A DNA stretch of 50,456 nt from Pseudoxanthomonas mexicana (GTDB taxonomy: Bacteria; Pseudomonadota; Gammaproteobacteria; Xanthomonadales; Xanthomonadaceae): positions 1-50,456 of the forward strand of contig NZ_PDWV01000027.1 in the NCBI RefSeq assembly GCF_010093385.1, written 5' to 3'. Made by a program: the position numbers and the translations under genes. The notes below the pieces were generated by a model. The model worked only from the letters and a program-made list of their open reading frames with translations. It made no database searches and had not been told where the DNA came from. Of the stretch, positions 42,301-49,744 are shown one piece after another (positions within the stretch are counted from its first letter, which is position 1; each line of letters opens with the position of its first letter).

Positions 42301-43079
42301 GGGTTCGGCCAACGGATGTTGAGGCCGCCGGCCGGCATGGCGAAGTCCTCCGGCAGCACGATCTCGCGCGCGAACGGGTCCACCTGCACCGATGCCGACG
42401 ACTCCACCGTCTCGGCGATCGTCTTGAAGCCGATCCAGCGGCCCGTGTACCGGCTCATCGCCCAGCCCACCAGGCCCAGGTCCAGGATGTCCTGCACGCC
42501 GGCCGGGTTGAGGATCGGCATCATCGCGCTGACGAATTCGTCCTCCGAGCCGTGCGGCAGGGTGGAGCTGCGGCAGTTGTGATCGTCCGCCGCCAGCGCC
42601 AGCACGCCGCCGAACTTCGACGTGCCTGCCGCGTTGCCGTGCTTGAACACGTCGCCGCAGCGGTCCACGCCCGGACCCTTGCCGTACCACATGGAATACA
42701 CGCCATCGACCTTGGCGCCGGGGAACAGGTTGGTCTGCTGCGTGCCCCACACCATCGTGGCGCCCAGGTCCTCGTTCAGGCCGGGGGTGAACTTCACACC
42801 CGCCGCCTCCAGATGCTTGCGCGCGCGCCACAGCTCCAGGTCGAAGCCGCCCAGCGGCGAGCCGCGGTAGCCGCTGATGAACCCGGCCGTGTTCAGGCCC
42901 GCGGCCTGGTCGCGCAGGCGCTGCATCAGCGGCAGCCGGACCAGCGCCTGCACGCCGCTCAGGTAGATGCGGCCGTCGGTGCGGGTGTACTTGTGCTCCA
43001 GCGTGTAGTCGCTGTCGATCACCCCGAGCTGCGGCGTGTTGGCGGACGAGGGTGAGGTGAGTTCGGCGGTGCTGGTCAT
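39372..43079 (-). CDS. Indolepyruvate:ferredoxin oxidoreductase, fused IorA/IorB type
   Basis: 1235 residues in one chain. The N-terminal part (about 30-400) is the pyrimidine-binding and transketolase-like region. The middle holds the TPP site (NLGDGTFFHSG and NITYKILYNDAVAMTGG) and a ferredoxin-like Cys cluster (CEGCGDCGVKSFC and NCNKDFRCVDGFC) for [4Fe-4S] centres. The C-terminal part (about 760 onward) is the gamma (IorB-like) domain with TGVGGTGVVTIGAL. The enzyme oxidatively decarboxylates 2-oxo acids, classically indolepyruvate and related aryl pyruvates, to acyl-CoA. Start: ATG at 43079. The gene diverges from the TPR-like gene and converges on the methyltransferase gene. Confidence 0.92.
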   Translation of the reverse strand: MTSTAELTSPSSANTPQLGVIDSDYTLEHKYTRTDGRIYLSGVQALVRLPLMQRLRDQAAGLNTAGFISGYRGSPLGGFDLELWRARKHLEAAGVKFTPGLNEDLGATMVWGTQQTNLFPGAKVDGVYSMWYGKGPGVDRCGDVFKHGNAAGTSKFGGVLALAADDHNCRSSTLPHGSEDEFVSAMMPILNPAGVQDILDLGLVGWAMSRYTGRWIGFKTIAETVESSASVQVDPFAREIVLPEDFAMPAGGLNIRWPNPPLDQEMRLHKYAVAAAQAFARANRVDRIVLDSPRARLGIVTTGKSYLDVLQALEYLGLDEQACADIGIRVYKVGMTWPLEPVGITAFAKGLEDIVVVEEKRAFIERQMKEYFYNWPANAGTRPSIVGKYDEGGEWILPSTGELTPATIAGVIGKRIQRFFTTESIEQRLRWMEEKEAEMALPRANFPRVPHYCSGCPHNTSTVVPEGSRALGGIGCHYMVTWMDRNTDTFTHMGGEGVTWSGQAPFTETEHVFQNLGDGTFFHSGSLAVRQSVATGVNITYKILYNDAVAMTGGQPVDGTLSVPQIAHMMRAEGVDTIVVVSDEVGKWSKREIFPSGVEFFDRKDLDDVQRRLREVKGVSILIYDQVCATEKRRRRKRGKLPDPAKRTMVNTLVCEGCGDCGVKSFCVSVLPKETEFGRKREIDQSNCNKDFRCVDGFCPSFVTVHGGNPRKGKKASAADLLASLPAPAFKSDLSQPWNILITGVGGTGVVTIGALLGMAGHLEGKGASVLDQTGLAQKGGAVTTHIRIARTPEDIHAVRIAAGEADLVLGCDMVVVNDYWVLSKVRGERSQVVLNTYEAMPGTFTTHPDMQFPATDIIAGVKVALGGREPMLVDATQVATALMGDAIASNLFMLGYAWQQGLVPISYEAIMRAVELNGAAIEMNKTAFAWGRLAVVNPQAVQEAAGLIRNAQTESERTPRALQVLPPGEWESTEWGANAAPRNPGNESELRGLPEDGAHGGDVAFLPLDDLRLSRSLDELIARRKDFLTEYQDAAYAARYTDLVAKVRNAENTRAPGSTALTEAVARYFFKLMAYKDEYEVARLYTSGEFKRRLEQQFEGDYEVHFHLAPPLFAKKDAHGRLMKKQYGPWVFKAFGLLAKLRFLRGGTFDVFGYTDERKGERQLIADYEKTVGELLGALDGDKLGLAVEIASIPEHIRGYGHVKEKHLHAAKAREAELLGLWRNPRALHIVQAA

Positions 43080-43156
43080 GGCGGGCCCGTGCAAGCGGCT
43101 GGCGAGGCCCGACAACCCCCGGGCGCGAAGGCGCGCATTGTAACAGCGCCCTTTTC

Positions 43157-43172
43157 TGTGACGCCGGTCACT
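43157..43172. promoter_or_regulatory. Candidate CRP/Clp-binding site TGTGA-N6-TCACT
   Basis: TGTGACGCCGGTCACT fits the CRP-family consensus TGTGA-N6-TCACA in 9 of 10 half-site bases. In Xanthomonads the CRP homologue Clp uses the same site. It is 78 bp upstream of the oxidoreductase gene and 65 bp upstream of the TPR-like gene, so it could serve either or both. Confidence 0.55.
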
Positions 43173-43236
43173 TCGTCATTGTGCGTTGCAGCGGTTAGCA
43201 TGGGGCCGGGGTACATCGGCTGTCTGGGGGACGTTC

Positions 43237-43869
43237 GTGAAATCCGGTAAGTACATGCTGCTGGCCGCCGTGCTGGCATCCGTGGTCTTTTCCGCGCACG
43301 CGCAGAGCGTGCCGAAGCCCAAGGAGTTCTATTTCGACGAGGACAAGACGACGGCGCGACCGATCGTCGTGGTCGAGGGTGAGGGAGAAGCCCAGGTGCA
43401 GGCACTCGTGCGCGAACGCGACCGCGGCCGCCGGCAGCTCGAGGCCACCGCGCAGCTGGCCCACATCGCTTTTAGCGACGGGCGTATGGACCTCGGCGGC
43501 CAGCTCTACCAGCAGGTCCTGGCGCAGACGGACGCCAAAGGCACGCTGGGGCGCGCCGTGCGGTGGAACTATGCGTGGGACCTTTTTCGCGCGGGCCAGG
43601 TCGAGCCCGCACTGACGCGCTGGGTCGAAGTCGCCAGCGCCTACGGATCACCCTCGTGGGCGCCGCCCACCTTGGCGCTAGCACTGTGGCGCCTGGACCG
43701 GAAGCAGGAAGCGGTCGCCTGGTTCGGCGCAGCCGTGCGCACGGAGCCCACCATCTGGATCGACGCGCGCAACTTCGCGTCGCAACTCCCCGACTGGAAG
43801 CAGGAAGATCGCGACACGCTGGCGGAAGTGCTGGGCGCCTGGCAGGCCAATCCGCCCACCTGGCCGTAG
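43237..43869 (+). CDS. Exported TPR-like protein
   Basis: 210 residues. The signal peptide (about 1-24: KSGKYMLLAAVLASVVFSAHA) ends before QSVPKPKEF. The rest is helical, with TPR-like pairs: LEATAQLAHIAFSDGRMDLG, LYQQVLAQTDAKG, RWNYAWDLFRAGQVEPAL, and LALALWRLDRKQEAVAWFG. The repeats are degenerate and the family name is not certain. It may bind a partner in the periplasm. The GTG at 43237 is chosen because GGGGGA is just upstream; the longer frame from 43186 has no such support. Confidence 0.78.
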   Translation: MKSGKYMLLAAVLASVVFSAHAQSVPKPKEFYFDEDKTTARPIVVVEGEGEAQVQALVRERDRGRRQLEATAQLAHIAFSDGRMDLGGQLYQQVLAQTDAKGTLGRAVRWNYAWDLFRAGQVEPALTRWVEVASAYGSPSWAPPTLALALWRLDRKQEAVAWFGAAVRTEPTIWIDARNFASQLPDWKQEDRDTLAEVLGAWQANPPTWP

Positions 43870-43921
43870 CGCGTAAGATCGACGGTCGAAGGCGCGCACC
43901 GCGCGCCATACTCGGCCTGCC

Positions 43922-45652
43922 ATGCGAACCCTTGCTTCGCTGTGCCTGGCGACGGCGCTGACGGCCGTTGCCGGTACTCCCGCCTCTGCCGCCGACCGCA
44001 TCGCCGGTCGCGCGTTCGCCACCCGCTCCGATGTCATCGCCCCGCACGCGATGGCGGCCACCTCGCATCCGCTGGCCACGCAGATCGCGCTGGACGTGAT
44101 GAAGCAGGGCGGCAGCGCGATGGATGCAGCCATCGCCGCCAACGCGGCGCTCGGCCTGATGGAGCCCACCGGCAACGGCATCGGCGGCGACCTGTTCGCC
44201 ATCGTGTGGGACCCGAAGACGAAGGAGCTGCACGGCTACAACGGCTCCGGCCGTTCGCCGAAATCGCTGACGCTGGATTACTTCAAGCAGCACGGCATCA
44301 CCGACATTCCCGCGCACGGACCGCTGCCGGTCAGCGTGCCGGGGACGGTGGATGCGTGGTTCGCGCTGCACGGGCGCTTCGGCAGGCTGCCGGTGAAGGA
44401 CCTGCTGGCGCCCGCCATCCGCTACGCGCGCGAAGGCCACCCGGTGCACCAGACGATCGCCTACTACTGGGAGCGCTCGGTGCCGCGGCTGTCGAAGTTC
44501 CCCGGCTTCACCGAGCAGTTCACCCTCGACGGGCGCGCGCCACGTACTGGCGAGATGTGGAGGAACCCCTATCTTGCCGACACGCTGCAGAAGATCGCCG
44601 ACGGCGGCCGCGACGCGTTCTACAAGGGCGACGTCGCCCGCACCATCGACGCCTACTTCAAGGCCAACGGCGGCTTCCTGTCGTACGAAGACATGGCCGC
44701 GCATCACGGCGAGTGGGTCGAACCTGTCAGCACCAACTACCGCGGTTACGACGTCTGGGAGCTGCCGCCGAACGGGCAGGGCGTCGCGGCCCTGCAGATG
44801 CTCAACGTGCTGGAAGGCTACGATTTCTCGAAGATTCCGTTCGGCAGCCCCGAACACGTGCACCTGCTGGTGGAGGCCAAGAAGCTGGCCTTCGCCGACC
44901 GCGCGCGCTGGTACGCCGACCCCGCCTTCCAGCCCGCACCGGTCGCGCGCCTGATCTCCAAGCCGTATGCGCGCGAACGCGCCAGGCTGATCTCGCCCGC
45001 CAAGGTGCTGCGCGAAGTGCAGCCCGGCACGCCGAAGGAACTGGACGAAGGCGACACCATCTACCTGACCGTCGCCGACCAGGACGGCATGATGGTCTCG
45101 CTGATCCAGTCCAACTACCGCGGCATGGGTAGCGGCATGGCGCCGACGGGCCTGGGCTTCATCCTGCAGGACCGTGGCGAAATGTTCGTGCTGCAAGGGT
45201 GTGAAGGTGCCGCGCCACATCCCAACTGTTACGCGCCGGGCAAGCGCCCGTTCCACACCATCATCCCCGCCTTCATCACCAGGGATGGCAAGCCGTGGGT
45301 CAGCTTCGGGGTGATGGGCGGCGCCATGCAGCCGCAGGGCCACGTGCAGATCGTGATGAACCTGGTCGACTTCGGCATGACTTTGCAGGAAGCCGGTGAC
45401 GCACCGCGCGTGCAACACGAAGGCTCGACCGAACCGGTAGGCAGCGCCACCGCAATGACCGACGGCGGCGTGGTGCAGCTGGAGTCCGGCCTCCCCTACG
45501 AAACCGTGCGGGCGCTGATGGACAAGGGCCACCACGTCGAGTGGGCGCTGGGCCCCTATGGCGGCTACCAGGCGATCAAGCGCGACCCGGAGACCGGCGT
45601 GTACTACGGCGCCAGCGAGAGCCGCAAGGATGGACAGGCGGCGGGGTATTGA
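43922..45652 (+). CDS. ggt: Gamma-glutamyltransferase (glutathione hydrolase), Ntn family
   Basis: 576 residues, signal peptide 1-23 (ending ASA). The enzyme breaks the gamma-glutamyl bond of glutathione in the periplasm. It is made as one chain and cleaves itself into large and small subunits. The expected nucleophile is T379 in EGDTIYLTVADQDG, where the second strand starts. Family blocks include MDAAIAANAALGLMEPTGNG, YNGSGRSPKSL, PGTVDAWFALHGRFG and GSATAMTDGGVVQ. The arrangement around T379 differs from the E. coli TTH form and is close to the D-T-(V/I)-Y form of Pseudomonas-type relatives. No partner gene is clear. Confidence 0.92.
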   Translation: MRTLASLCLATALTAVAGTPASAADRIAGRAFATRSDVIAPHAMAATSHPLATQIALDVMKQGGSAMDAAIAANAALGLMEPTGNGIGGDLFAIVWDPKTKELHGYNGSGRSPKSLTLDYFKQHGITDIPAHGPLPVSVPGTVDAWFALHGRFGRLPVKDLLAPAIRYAREGHPVHQTIAYYWERSVPRLSKFPGFTEQFTLDGRAPRTGEMWRNPYLADTLQKIADGGRDAFYKGDVARTIDAYFKANGGFLSYEDMAAHHGEWVEPVSTNYRGYDVWELPPNGQGVAALQMLNVLEGYDFSKIPFGSPEHVHLLVEAKKLAFADRARWYADPAFQPAPVARLISKPYARERARLISPAKVLREVQPGTPKELDEGDTIYLTVADQDGMMVSLIQSNYRGMGSGMAPTGLGFILQDRGEMFVLQGCEGAAPHPNCYAPGKRPFHTIIPAFITRDGKPWVSFGVMGGAMQPQGHVQIVMNLVDFGMTLQEAGDAPRVQHEGSTEPVGSATAMTDGGVVQLESGLPYETVRALMDKGHHVEWALGPYGGYQAIKRDPETGVYYGASESRKDGQAAGY

Positions 45653-45687
45653 GGGGCTCGAAGGCACTTCAAAAGTGGGGGATGAAC

Positions 45688-45750
45688 TGAGTGAGCCCCA
45701 ACGTCACTGCCGTGGAACGTCTGCGTGTTGGGGGTTATAGGCTCACCTCA
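45688..45750. repeat. Imperfect inverted repeat TGAGTGAGCC...GGCTCACCTCA with inner CCAAC/GTTGG
   Basis: The outer arms pair with one bulge. Inner CCAAC (45698-45702) pairs with GTTGG (45727-45731). It sits between ggt and the AT-richer orphan gene. It is not one of the other repeat families. A hairpin role at the end of ggt is possible. Confidence 0.5.
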
Positions 45751-45791
45751 ACCTGTGGCAACTCATCTGACACATGGAACTGGAGACTTGG

Positions 45792-46190
45792 ATGCGCGAC
45801 GGAATGATCGTGGCACTACTGATGTGGATGGCCTCTCCTGCAATCGCTAACGAGGCGAAAGGAGAGCGCTGGCAAACATTGTGGGAGAAGCAAGCGGCAC
45901 AGACCGCGACATGGGAGGGCTCCTCCTATGAACAGCGATTGATTGCCAGCCACAATGCGTTCTGGCCAAGCCTGTATACCAAGTGCTCTGGTGCAGCAAT
46001 TGAGGGGGGCGTCAACGAGTTCAACGCGGTGGCGGTGATAGATGCGGAAGGTAAGGTCATCGAGTTCGTGATCTTCTCGAACAACGAGGCCTTGAACTGT
46101 TTCTCCAAGGAAATGGTCGGCAGAGAATACCCGGCTCCTCCTGTTGCGCCTTTCCATGAAGGATTCACCATCACCCTGACGAAGCAATGA
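45792..46190 (+). CDS. Exported hypothetical protein, AT-richer than its neighbours
   Basis: 132 residues. A signal peptide (MRDGMIVALLMWMASPAIAN) is predicted when the start is ATG at 45792, which has GGAG 6 bp upstream; the ATG at 45774 lacks one. The mature part has two cysteines, in TKCSGA and LNCFSK, that may pair. The strand-rich end (AVAVIDAEGKVIEFVIFSNN) recalls TonB-C-like domains but is too weak to name. Its codons use A or T at third positions far more than the GC-rich genes around it, which suggests recent transfer. No known domain. Confidence 0.65.
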   Translation: MRDGMIVALLMWMASPAIANEAKGERWQTLWEKQAAQTATWEGSSYEQRLIASHNAFWPSLYTKCSGAAIEGGVNEFNAVAVIDAEGKVIEFVIFSNNEALNCFSKEMVGREYPAPPVAPFHEGFTITLTKQ

Positions 46191-46232
46191 TGAAACAACG
46201 GGCTTCGCTTAACTCGCCCTGCGAATCCGGAC

Positions 46233-46469
46233 ATGCACATGGCCGCACTCCCCAATCTCCCCGGATTAACCCCCGGTCTCTACCGCCACTACAAGGGCAA
46301 CAACTACGAAGTGATCGCGGTGGCGCGTCACAGCGAAACGCTGGAGCCGGTGGTGGTGTACCGCGCGCTGTACGGCGAAGGCGGGCTATGGGTGCGGCCG
46401 TACGGGATGTTCTGCGAAGAGGTGGTGGTAGACGGGCGCAGTGTGCGGCGCTTTGCACCGATCGGATGA
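46233..46469 (+). CDS. DUF1653 domain protein
   Basis: 78 residues. The DUF1653 pattern GLYRHYKGNNYEVIAVARH is followed by PVVVYRALYGEGGLWVRP. The family is small, cytosolic, and of unknown biochemical role. Two close ATGs (46233, 46239) are in frame. The stop lies 7 bp before the start of the DUF1697 gene, so the pair is probably co-transcribed. Confidence 0.85.
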   Translation: MHMAALPNLPGLTPGLYRHYKGNNYEVIAVARHSETLEPVVVYRALYGEGGLWVRPYGMFCEEVVVDGRSVRRFAPIG

Positions 46470-46476
46470 GCCGCCC

Positions 46477-47019
46477 ATGACCACCCACATCGCCCTGCTC
46501 CGTGGCATCAACGTCGGCAAGGCCAAGCGCATCGCCATGGCGGACTTGCGCGCGCTGCTGGAGGATCTCGGCTACACCGACGTCGTCACGCTGCTCAACA
46601 GCGGCAATGTGGTCTTCAAAGCGGGCAAGGGCGTGCCGAAGAAACTCGCTGCCGACATCTCGGCCGCCATCGCGACGCACCTTGGCATCGAGGTTCCCGT
46701 CATCATGGTGTCGACCAAGGAATTGGCGTTGATCGTCCGTGAGAACCCGTTCGTATCGGCCGACGATCCCTCGCGCCTGTTGGTCGCTTTCGTGCCGGAA
46801 GCCGCCACGCTGTTGGCCATGTCGGCGATCGAGCCGCATGTCGTCGCACCGGAGCAGTTCCATGTCGGCACACACGCCGCCTACCTGCATTGCGCCAGCG
46901 GCATTCTGGAAAGCAAGGCGGCCGAAGCGCTGCTGGGCAAGGCCGGCAAGGCCGCCACCACCCGCAACTGGGCCACCGTGCAGAAGCTGCGGGCTCTGGT
47001 GGAGAAGATCGACGGCTGA
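46477..47019 (+). CDS. DUF1697 domain protein
   Basis: 180 residues. The DUF1697 start MTTHIALLRGINVGKAKRIA and LLNSGNVVFKAGK are clear; the C-terminal TTRNWATVQKLRALVEK closes the domain. The family has no settled function. It follows the DUF1653 gene by 7 bp, a pairing that recurs by chance or by function; I cannot say. A repeat pair follows at 47068. Confidence 0.88.
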   Translation: MTTHIALLRGINVGKAKRIAMADLRALLEDLGYTDVVTLLNSGNVVFKAGKGVPKKLAADISAAIATHLGIEVPVIMVSTKELALIVRENPFVSADDPSRLLVAFVPEAATLLAMSAIEPHVVAPEQFHVGTHAAYLHCASGILESKAAEALLGKAGKAATTRNWATVQKLRALVEKIDG

Positions 47020-47067
47020 TCCGTTGCGAGACCAATCGTCGAGGCGCGCGAAGCGCAACATCGTTCT

Positions 47068-47134
47068 TGTGGGAGCGATGTAAGTCGCGAAGAATGACCG
47101 TGCAGGCGTTATCGCGACTTATGTCGCTCCCACA
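47068..47134. repeat. Paired inverted REP-like repeat, variant TGTGGGAGCGATGTAAGTCG
   Basis: Arms 47068-47090 and 47112-47134 are 23-bp inverted copies with one base difference. It is a variant of the TGTAGGAGCGACGTGAGTCG family. It lies between the converging DUF1697 and ExeM genes and may act as a transcription end for both. Confidence 0.85.
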
Positions 47135-47160
47135 GAGGAAGGACGCTCTCGCCGCACTGC

Positions 47161-48882
47161 TTACAGATCAAGCCCCAGCAACAGCGGATCGTGATCGGAG
47201 CTGCGGAACGGCACCGTGGGGTCGCCGTCGGCGTAGCCCTGCGCGTCCTGCTCGTCGGCGTTGATGTGCCACTCGGCGGCGCCGCGCAGCTGCTTGGCCA
47301 ATGACGGGCTGAGCAGGGCGTGATCGAGGCGACCGGTGAGGCCGCTGTAGACGTAACTGTAGGGTTGTTCGATGCCGGCCTGCTTGAACGCGTCCACCCA
47401 GCCGGCCTCGTCGCGCAGCCAGCGTACCGGCGCTTCCATCGCGTAGGCGTTGAAGTCGCCGAGCATGACGATGCGGTCGCTGCGCGTGCGCATGGGGTCG
47501 GCTTTCAACCACGCATCCAGACGCTTGGCCGAATCCAGGCGCAGCGCGTTCCAGCAGCCGGCGCCGTCCTTCTGGTCGGCGTCCAGGCCGGTGGCTTCCG
47601 AGCAGCCTTTCGACTTCAGATGATTGGCGACCACGACGAAGGGTTTGCCGCTGTCGCGCACGAACGCCTGCGCCAGCGGGCTGCGGCTGCGTTCGCCGAA
47701 CGGGCCTTCCACCAGCGTGGCGGACTTGCCGGTGGGCTTCACCCTGTCGCTGCGGTAGATGATGCCGACGCGGATGGTGTCCGGACCCGGGCCCTGCTTG
47801 GCGTCGATGAAGCGCCAGGAGCCGCCACCGGCATTCAGGGCAGCGACCAGCTGCGCCAGGCTGGAGTCGGCGCCGTAGCCATCGTTCTCCAGCTCCATCA
47901 GCGCGGCGATGTCGGGATCCAGGCCGCGGATGGTGGCCACCAGCTTCGCCATCTGTGCTTTCAGTTGCTCCGGCGTCTTGGCGCCGCGCTCGGTGGGAAA
48001 GCCGCCGCCGCGGCCGTCGCCGTTGAATAGGTTCTCCAGATTGAACGCGGCGATGCGCACATTGCCGGCGACCTGCGGCGCGGCCGGGCGCTCCGGTGCG
48101 GCGATCGTCGGCGCGGTGGTGAGCTGCAGGCGCCAACTGCCCAGGCGCTGTTCCACGATGCCCTGCACGCCGGTCAGCACGGTGCCGGTGCGCAGCGGCT
48201 GGCCGTCCTTCACGTACCACACGCCGGCGGGGTCGCGCTGGGCACTGCCGTCGTCCAGCAGCAGGGTGCGGCGCGCGTTGTCTGCCGCGAGGCGCTGGGC
48301 GTCGGCGCTGCCGGGTACGGCGAGTTCGCTGGGCTGCCAGAGGCGGCCGTCGAAGCTGGCGATCAGCTCGCCGAAGCGCTCGAGCGTGTGCGTCCCGCTG
48401 AGCGTGAGCGGGGCGTCGATGCGGACCAGCATGCCTTCCAGCGGTTCCCAGTGGGCGGGCAGTGCGGTCAGCACGGTGGGCGCGATATGGCCGGTGCCGC
48501 GCGGCTGGATCACCGGTGCGTGCAGCGCGGTCAGCGTGTCGTCGCCACCGGCCTTGCGCTCGCCGACGATGCCGCGCACGCGGACACGATCGCCTGAGGC
48601 CATGGCCGGTGCGGGAACGCCTTCCTCGAAGGCCACGAACAGGGCGTCGGAGGTCGTCGCCTGCCCGTCACCGGCGTCCTGCACGAAGAAGCCGCCCAGA
48701 CCAGGAAAGGTCGCGGTGACGATGCCTTCGACCGTGACGGTCTGGCCATCGAGCGCACTGCGTGCGCCGTCGCCCTGTATCTGGCCGATGGGCGTGACGT
48801 GCTTCTGCGGTGTGGCTGCGCAGGCGGGCAGTGCCAGGGAGGCGAGCAGGGCGAGGATGGGCAGCGAGCGGGGAGGCGTCAT
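47161..48882 (-). CDS. ExeM/NucH-type extracellular endonuclease
   Basis: 573 residues. The signal peptide ends near ALPACAAT, and Cys21 gives a poor lipobox (Pro at -2), so either lipid anchoring or plain secretion is possible. The N-terminal half (about 40-290) is an OB-like region typical of ExeM. The C-terminal half is the EEP (endonuclease/exonuclease/phosphatase) domain: RIAAFNLENLF, ALMELENDGYG, VVVANHLKSKGC, VMLGDFNAYAME and RSSDHDPLLL. Such nucleases degrade extracellular DNA, for phosphate or biofilm turnover. The start is ATG at 48882. Confidence 0.9.
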   Translation of the reverse strand: MTPPRSLPILALLASLALPACAATPQKHVTPIGQIQGDGARSALDGQTVTVEGIVTATFPGLGGFFVQDAGDGQATTSDALFVAFEEGVPAPAMASGDRVRVRGIVGERKAGGDDTLTALHAPVIQPRGTGHIAPTVLTALPAHWEPLEGMLVRIDAPLTLSGTHTLERFGELIASFDGRLWQPSELAVPGSADAQRLAADNARRTLLLDDGSAQRDPAGVWYVKDGQPLRTGTVLTGVQGIVEQRLGSWRLQLTTAPTIAAPERPAAPQVAGNVRIAAFNLENLFNGDGRGGGFPTERGAKTPEQLKAQMAKLVATIRGLDPDIAALMELENDGYGADSSLAQLVAALNAGGGSWRFIDAKQGPGPDTIRVGIIYRSDRVKPTGKSATLVEGPFGERSRSPLAQAFVRDSGKPFVVVANHLKSKGCSEATGLDADQKDGAGCWNALRLDSAKRLDAWLKADPMRTRSDRIVMLGDFNAYAMEAPVRWLRDEAGWVDAFKQAGIEQPYSYVYSGLTGRLDHALLSPSLAKQLRGAAEWHINADEQDAQGYADGDPTVPFRSSDHDPLLLGLDL

Positions 48883-49011
48883 CGAGGGGCGACCGTTGAA
48901 GCGAGGCGGCAAGGGTAAACGGAATGGGTGACGGGCAGAGGCGAGGCCTGCGCGGCTCCCTCGCGCCGTGTGCGGGGAGAAGGACATTCACGTCAACGTT
49001 GGGTGCCGCGC

Positions 49012-49040
49012 AAACGAAAACGCCGCCCCGGGGGCGGCGT
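49012..49040 (-). terminator. Rho-independent terminator of the cytochrome c gene
   Basis: ACGCCGCCC (49020-49028) pairs with GGGCGGCGT (49032-49040) as a perfect 9-bp stem, and the upstream plus-strand AAACGAAA is the U-rich tail of the minus transcript. It lies 20 bp past the cytochrome stop. Confidence 0.8.
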
Positions 49041-49060
49041 CTCGTGAAAGGCGCGAAGCC

Positions 49061-49579
49061 TTACTTGCTGTTGGCCAGCATCCAGTCGACGGTGGCATGC
49101 ACCTGCTCGTCGGTCAGGGCCGGATTGCCGCCCTTGGGGGGCATGATGCCGCCGTCCGGGCCGGTGAAGCCTTCGATGGCGTGCTTATACAGCGTGTCCA
49201 CGCCCTTGGCGGCGCGCGCGCCCATGCCGGCGGCATTCAGCATGGGGGCCTTGCCCACACCGTTGGTGTGGCAGGCGCCGCACAGGTTCTTGTAGATCTC
49301 GCCGCCGTCCAGGGTGCCGCCGTAGGCGACCTGGGACGAAGCAGCGGCGGCGGCGGCGGCCGCGGCGGCGGCCTGCGCCGCCGCACCGGTTTCGCCGGCA
49401 TAGACCGCGCCGGCGGGCGCGATGCGCGCCTCGGTGATCTGGGCGGCCTTGGGGTTCACTTCCGGCGGCAGGCTGTCGTGCAGGAAGTACGCGCCGACGA
49501 TCAGGCCCGCGGTAACCAGCATCAGGAAGCCGATCACCATCGAGAAATGCTTGAGGAATTCGAGGTCGTAGTTACGCAC
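49061..49579 (-). CDS. Membrane-anchored cytochrome c5-like protein
   Basis: 172 residues. A single helix (about 12-32, FSMVIGFLMLVTAGLIVGAY) anchors it, with the rest in the periplasm. A linker of alanine (about 66-80) leads to a class I cytochrome c domain: heme motif CGACH at 100-104 and the axial Met in GGIMPPKGG at 146. This is the short c5 type used as an electron carrier to terminal oxidases. No oxidase gene is in view. The start is ATG at 49579. It is followed by a terminator. Confidence 0.9.
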   Translation of the reverse strand: MRNYDLEFLKHFSMVIGFLMLVTAGLIVGAYFLHDSLPPEVNPKAAQITEARIAPAGAVYAGETGAAAQAAAAAAAAAAASSQVAYGGTLDGGEIYKNLCGACHTNGVGKAPMLNAAGMGARAAKGVDTLYKHAIEGFTGPDGGIMPPKGGNPALTDEQVHATVDWMLANSK

Positions 49580-49744
49580 TTTCCACCTTTGGCAGCACGG
49601 CCGCGGGGCCGCGCATGGCTACGAAACGGGGGCCGGCGGATGGCGCAGGGCGCGATCCTGGCGGGACCGGGCGCCGGAACGCCGCGGGCAAGGCGGCATT
49701 ATAAGCAGTGAGGCCGTCTTTGCCTCAACACCGGCGCGTGGCGG

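Noticed and set aside
38677-42831. A 1384-residue minus-strand ORF overlapping the indolepyruvate oxidoreductase
   Set aside because: It is out of frame with the conserved oxidoreductase, is Arg/Gly/Ala-rich, and has no family motif; it is a frame shadow.
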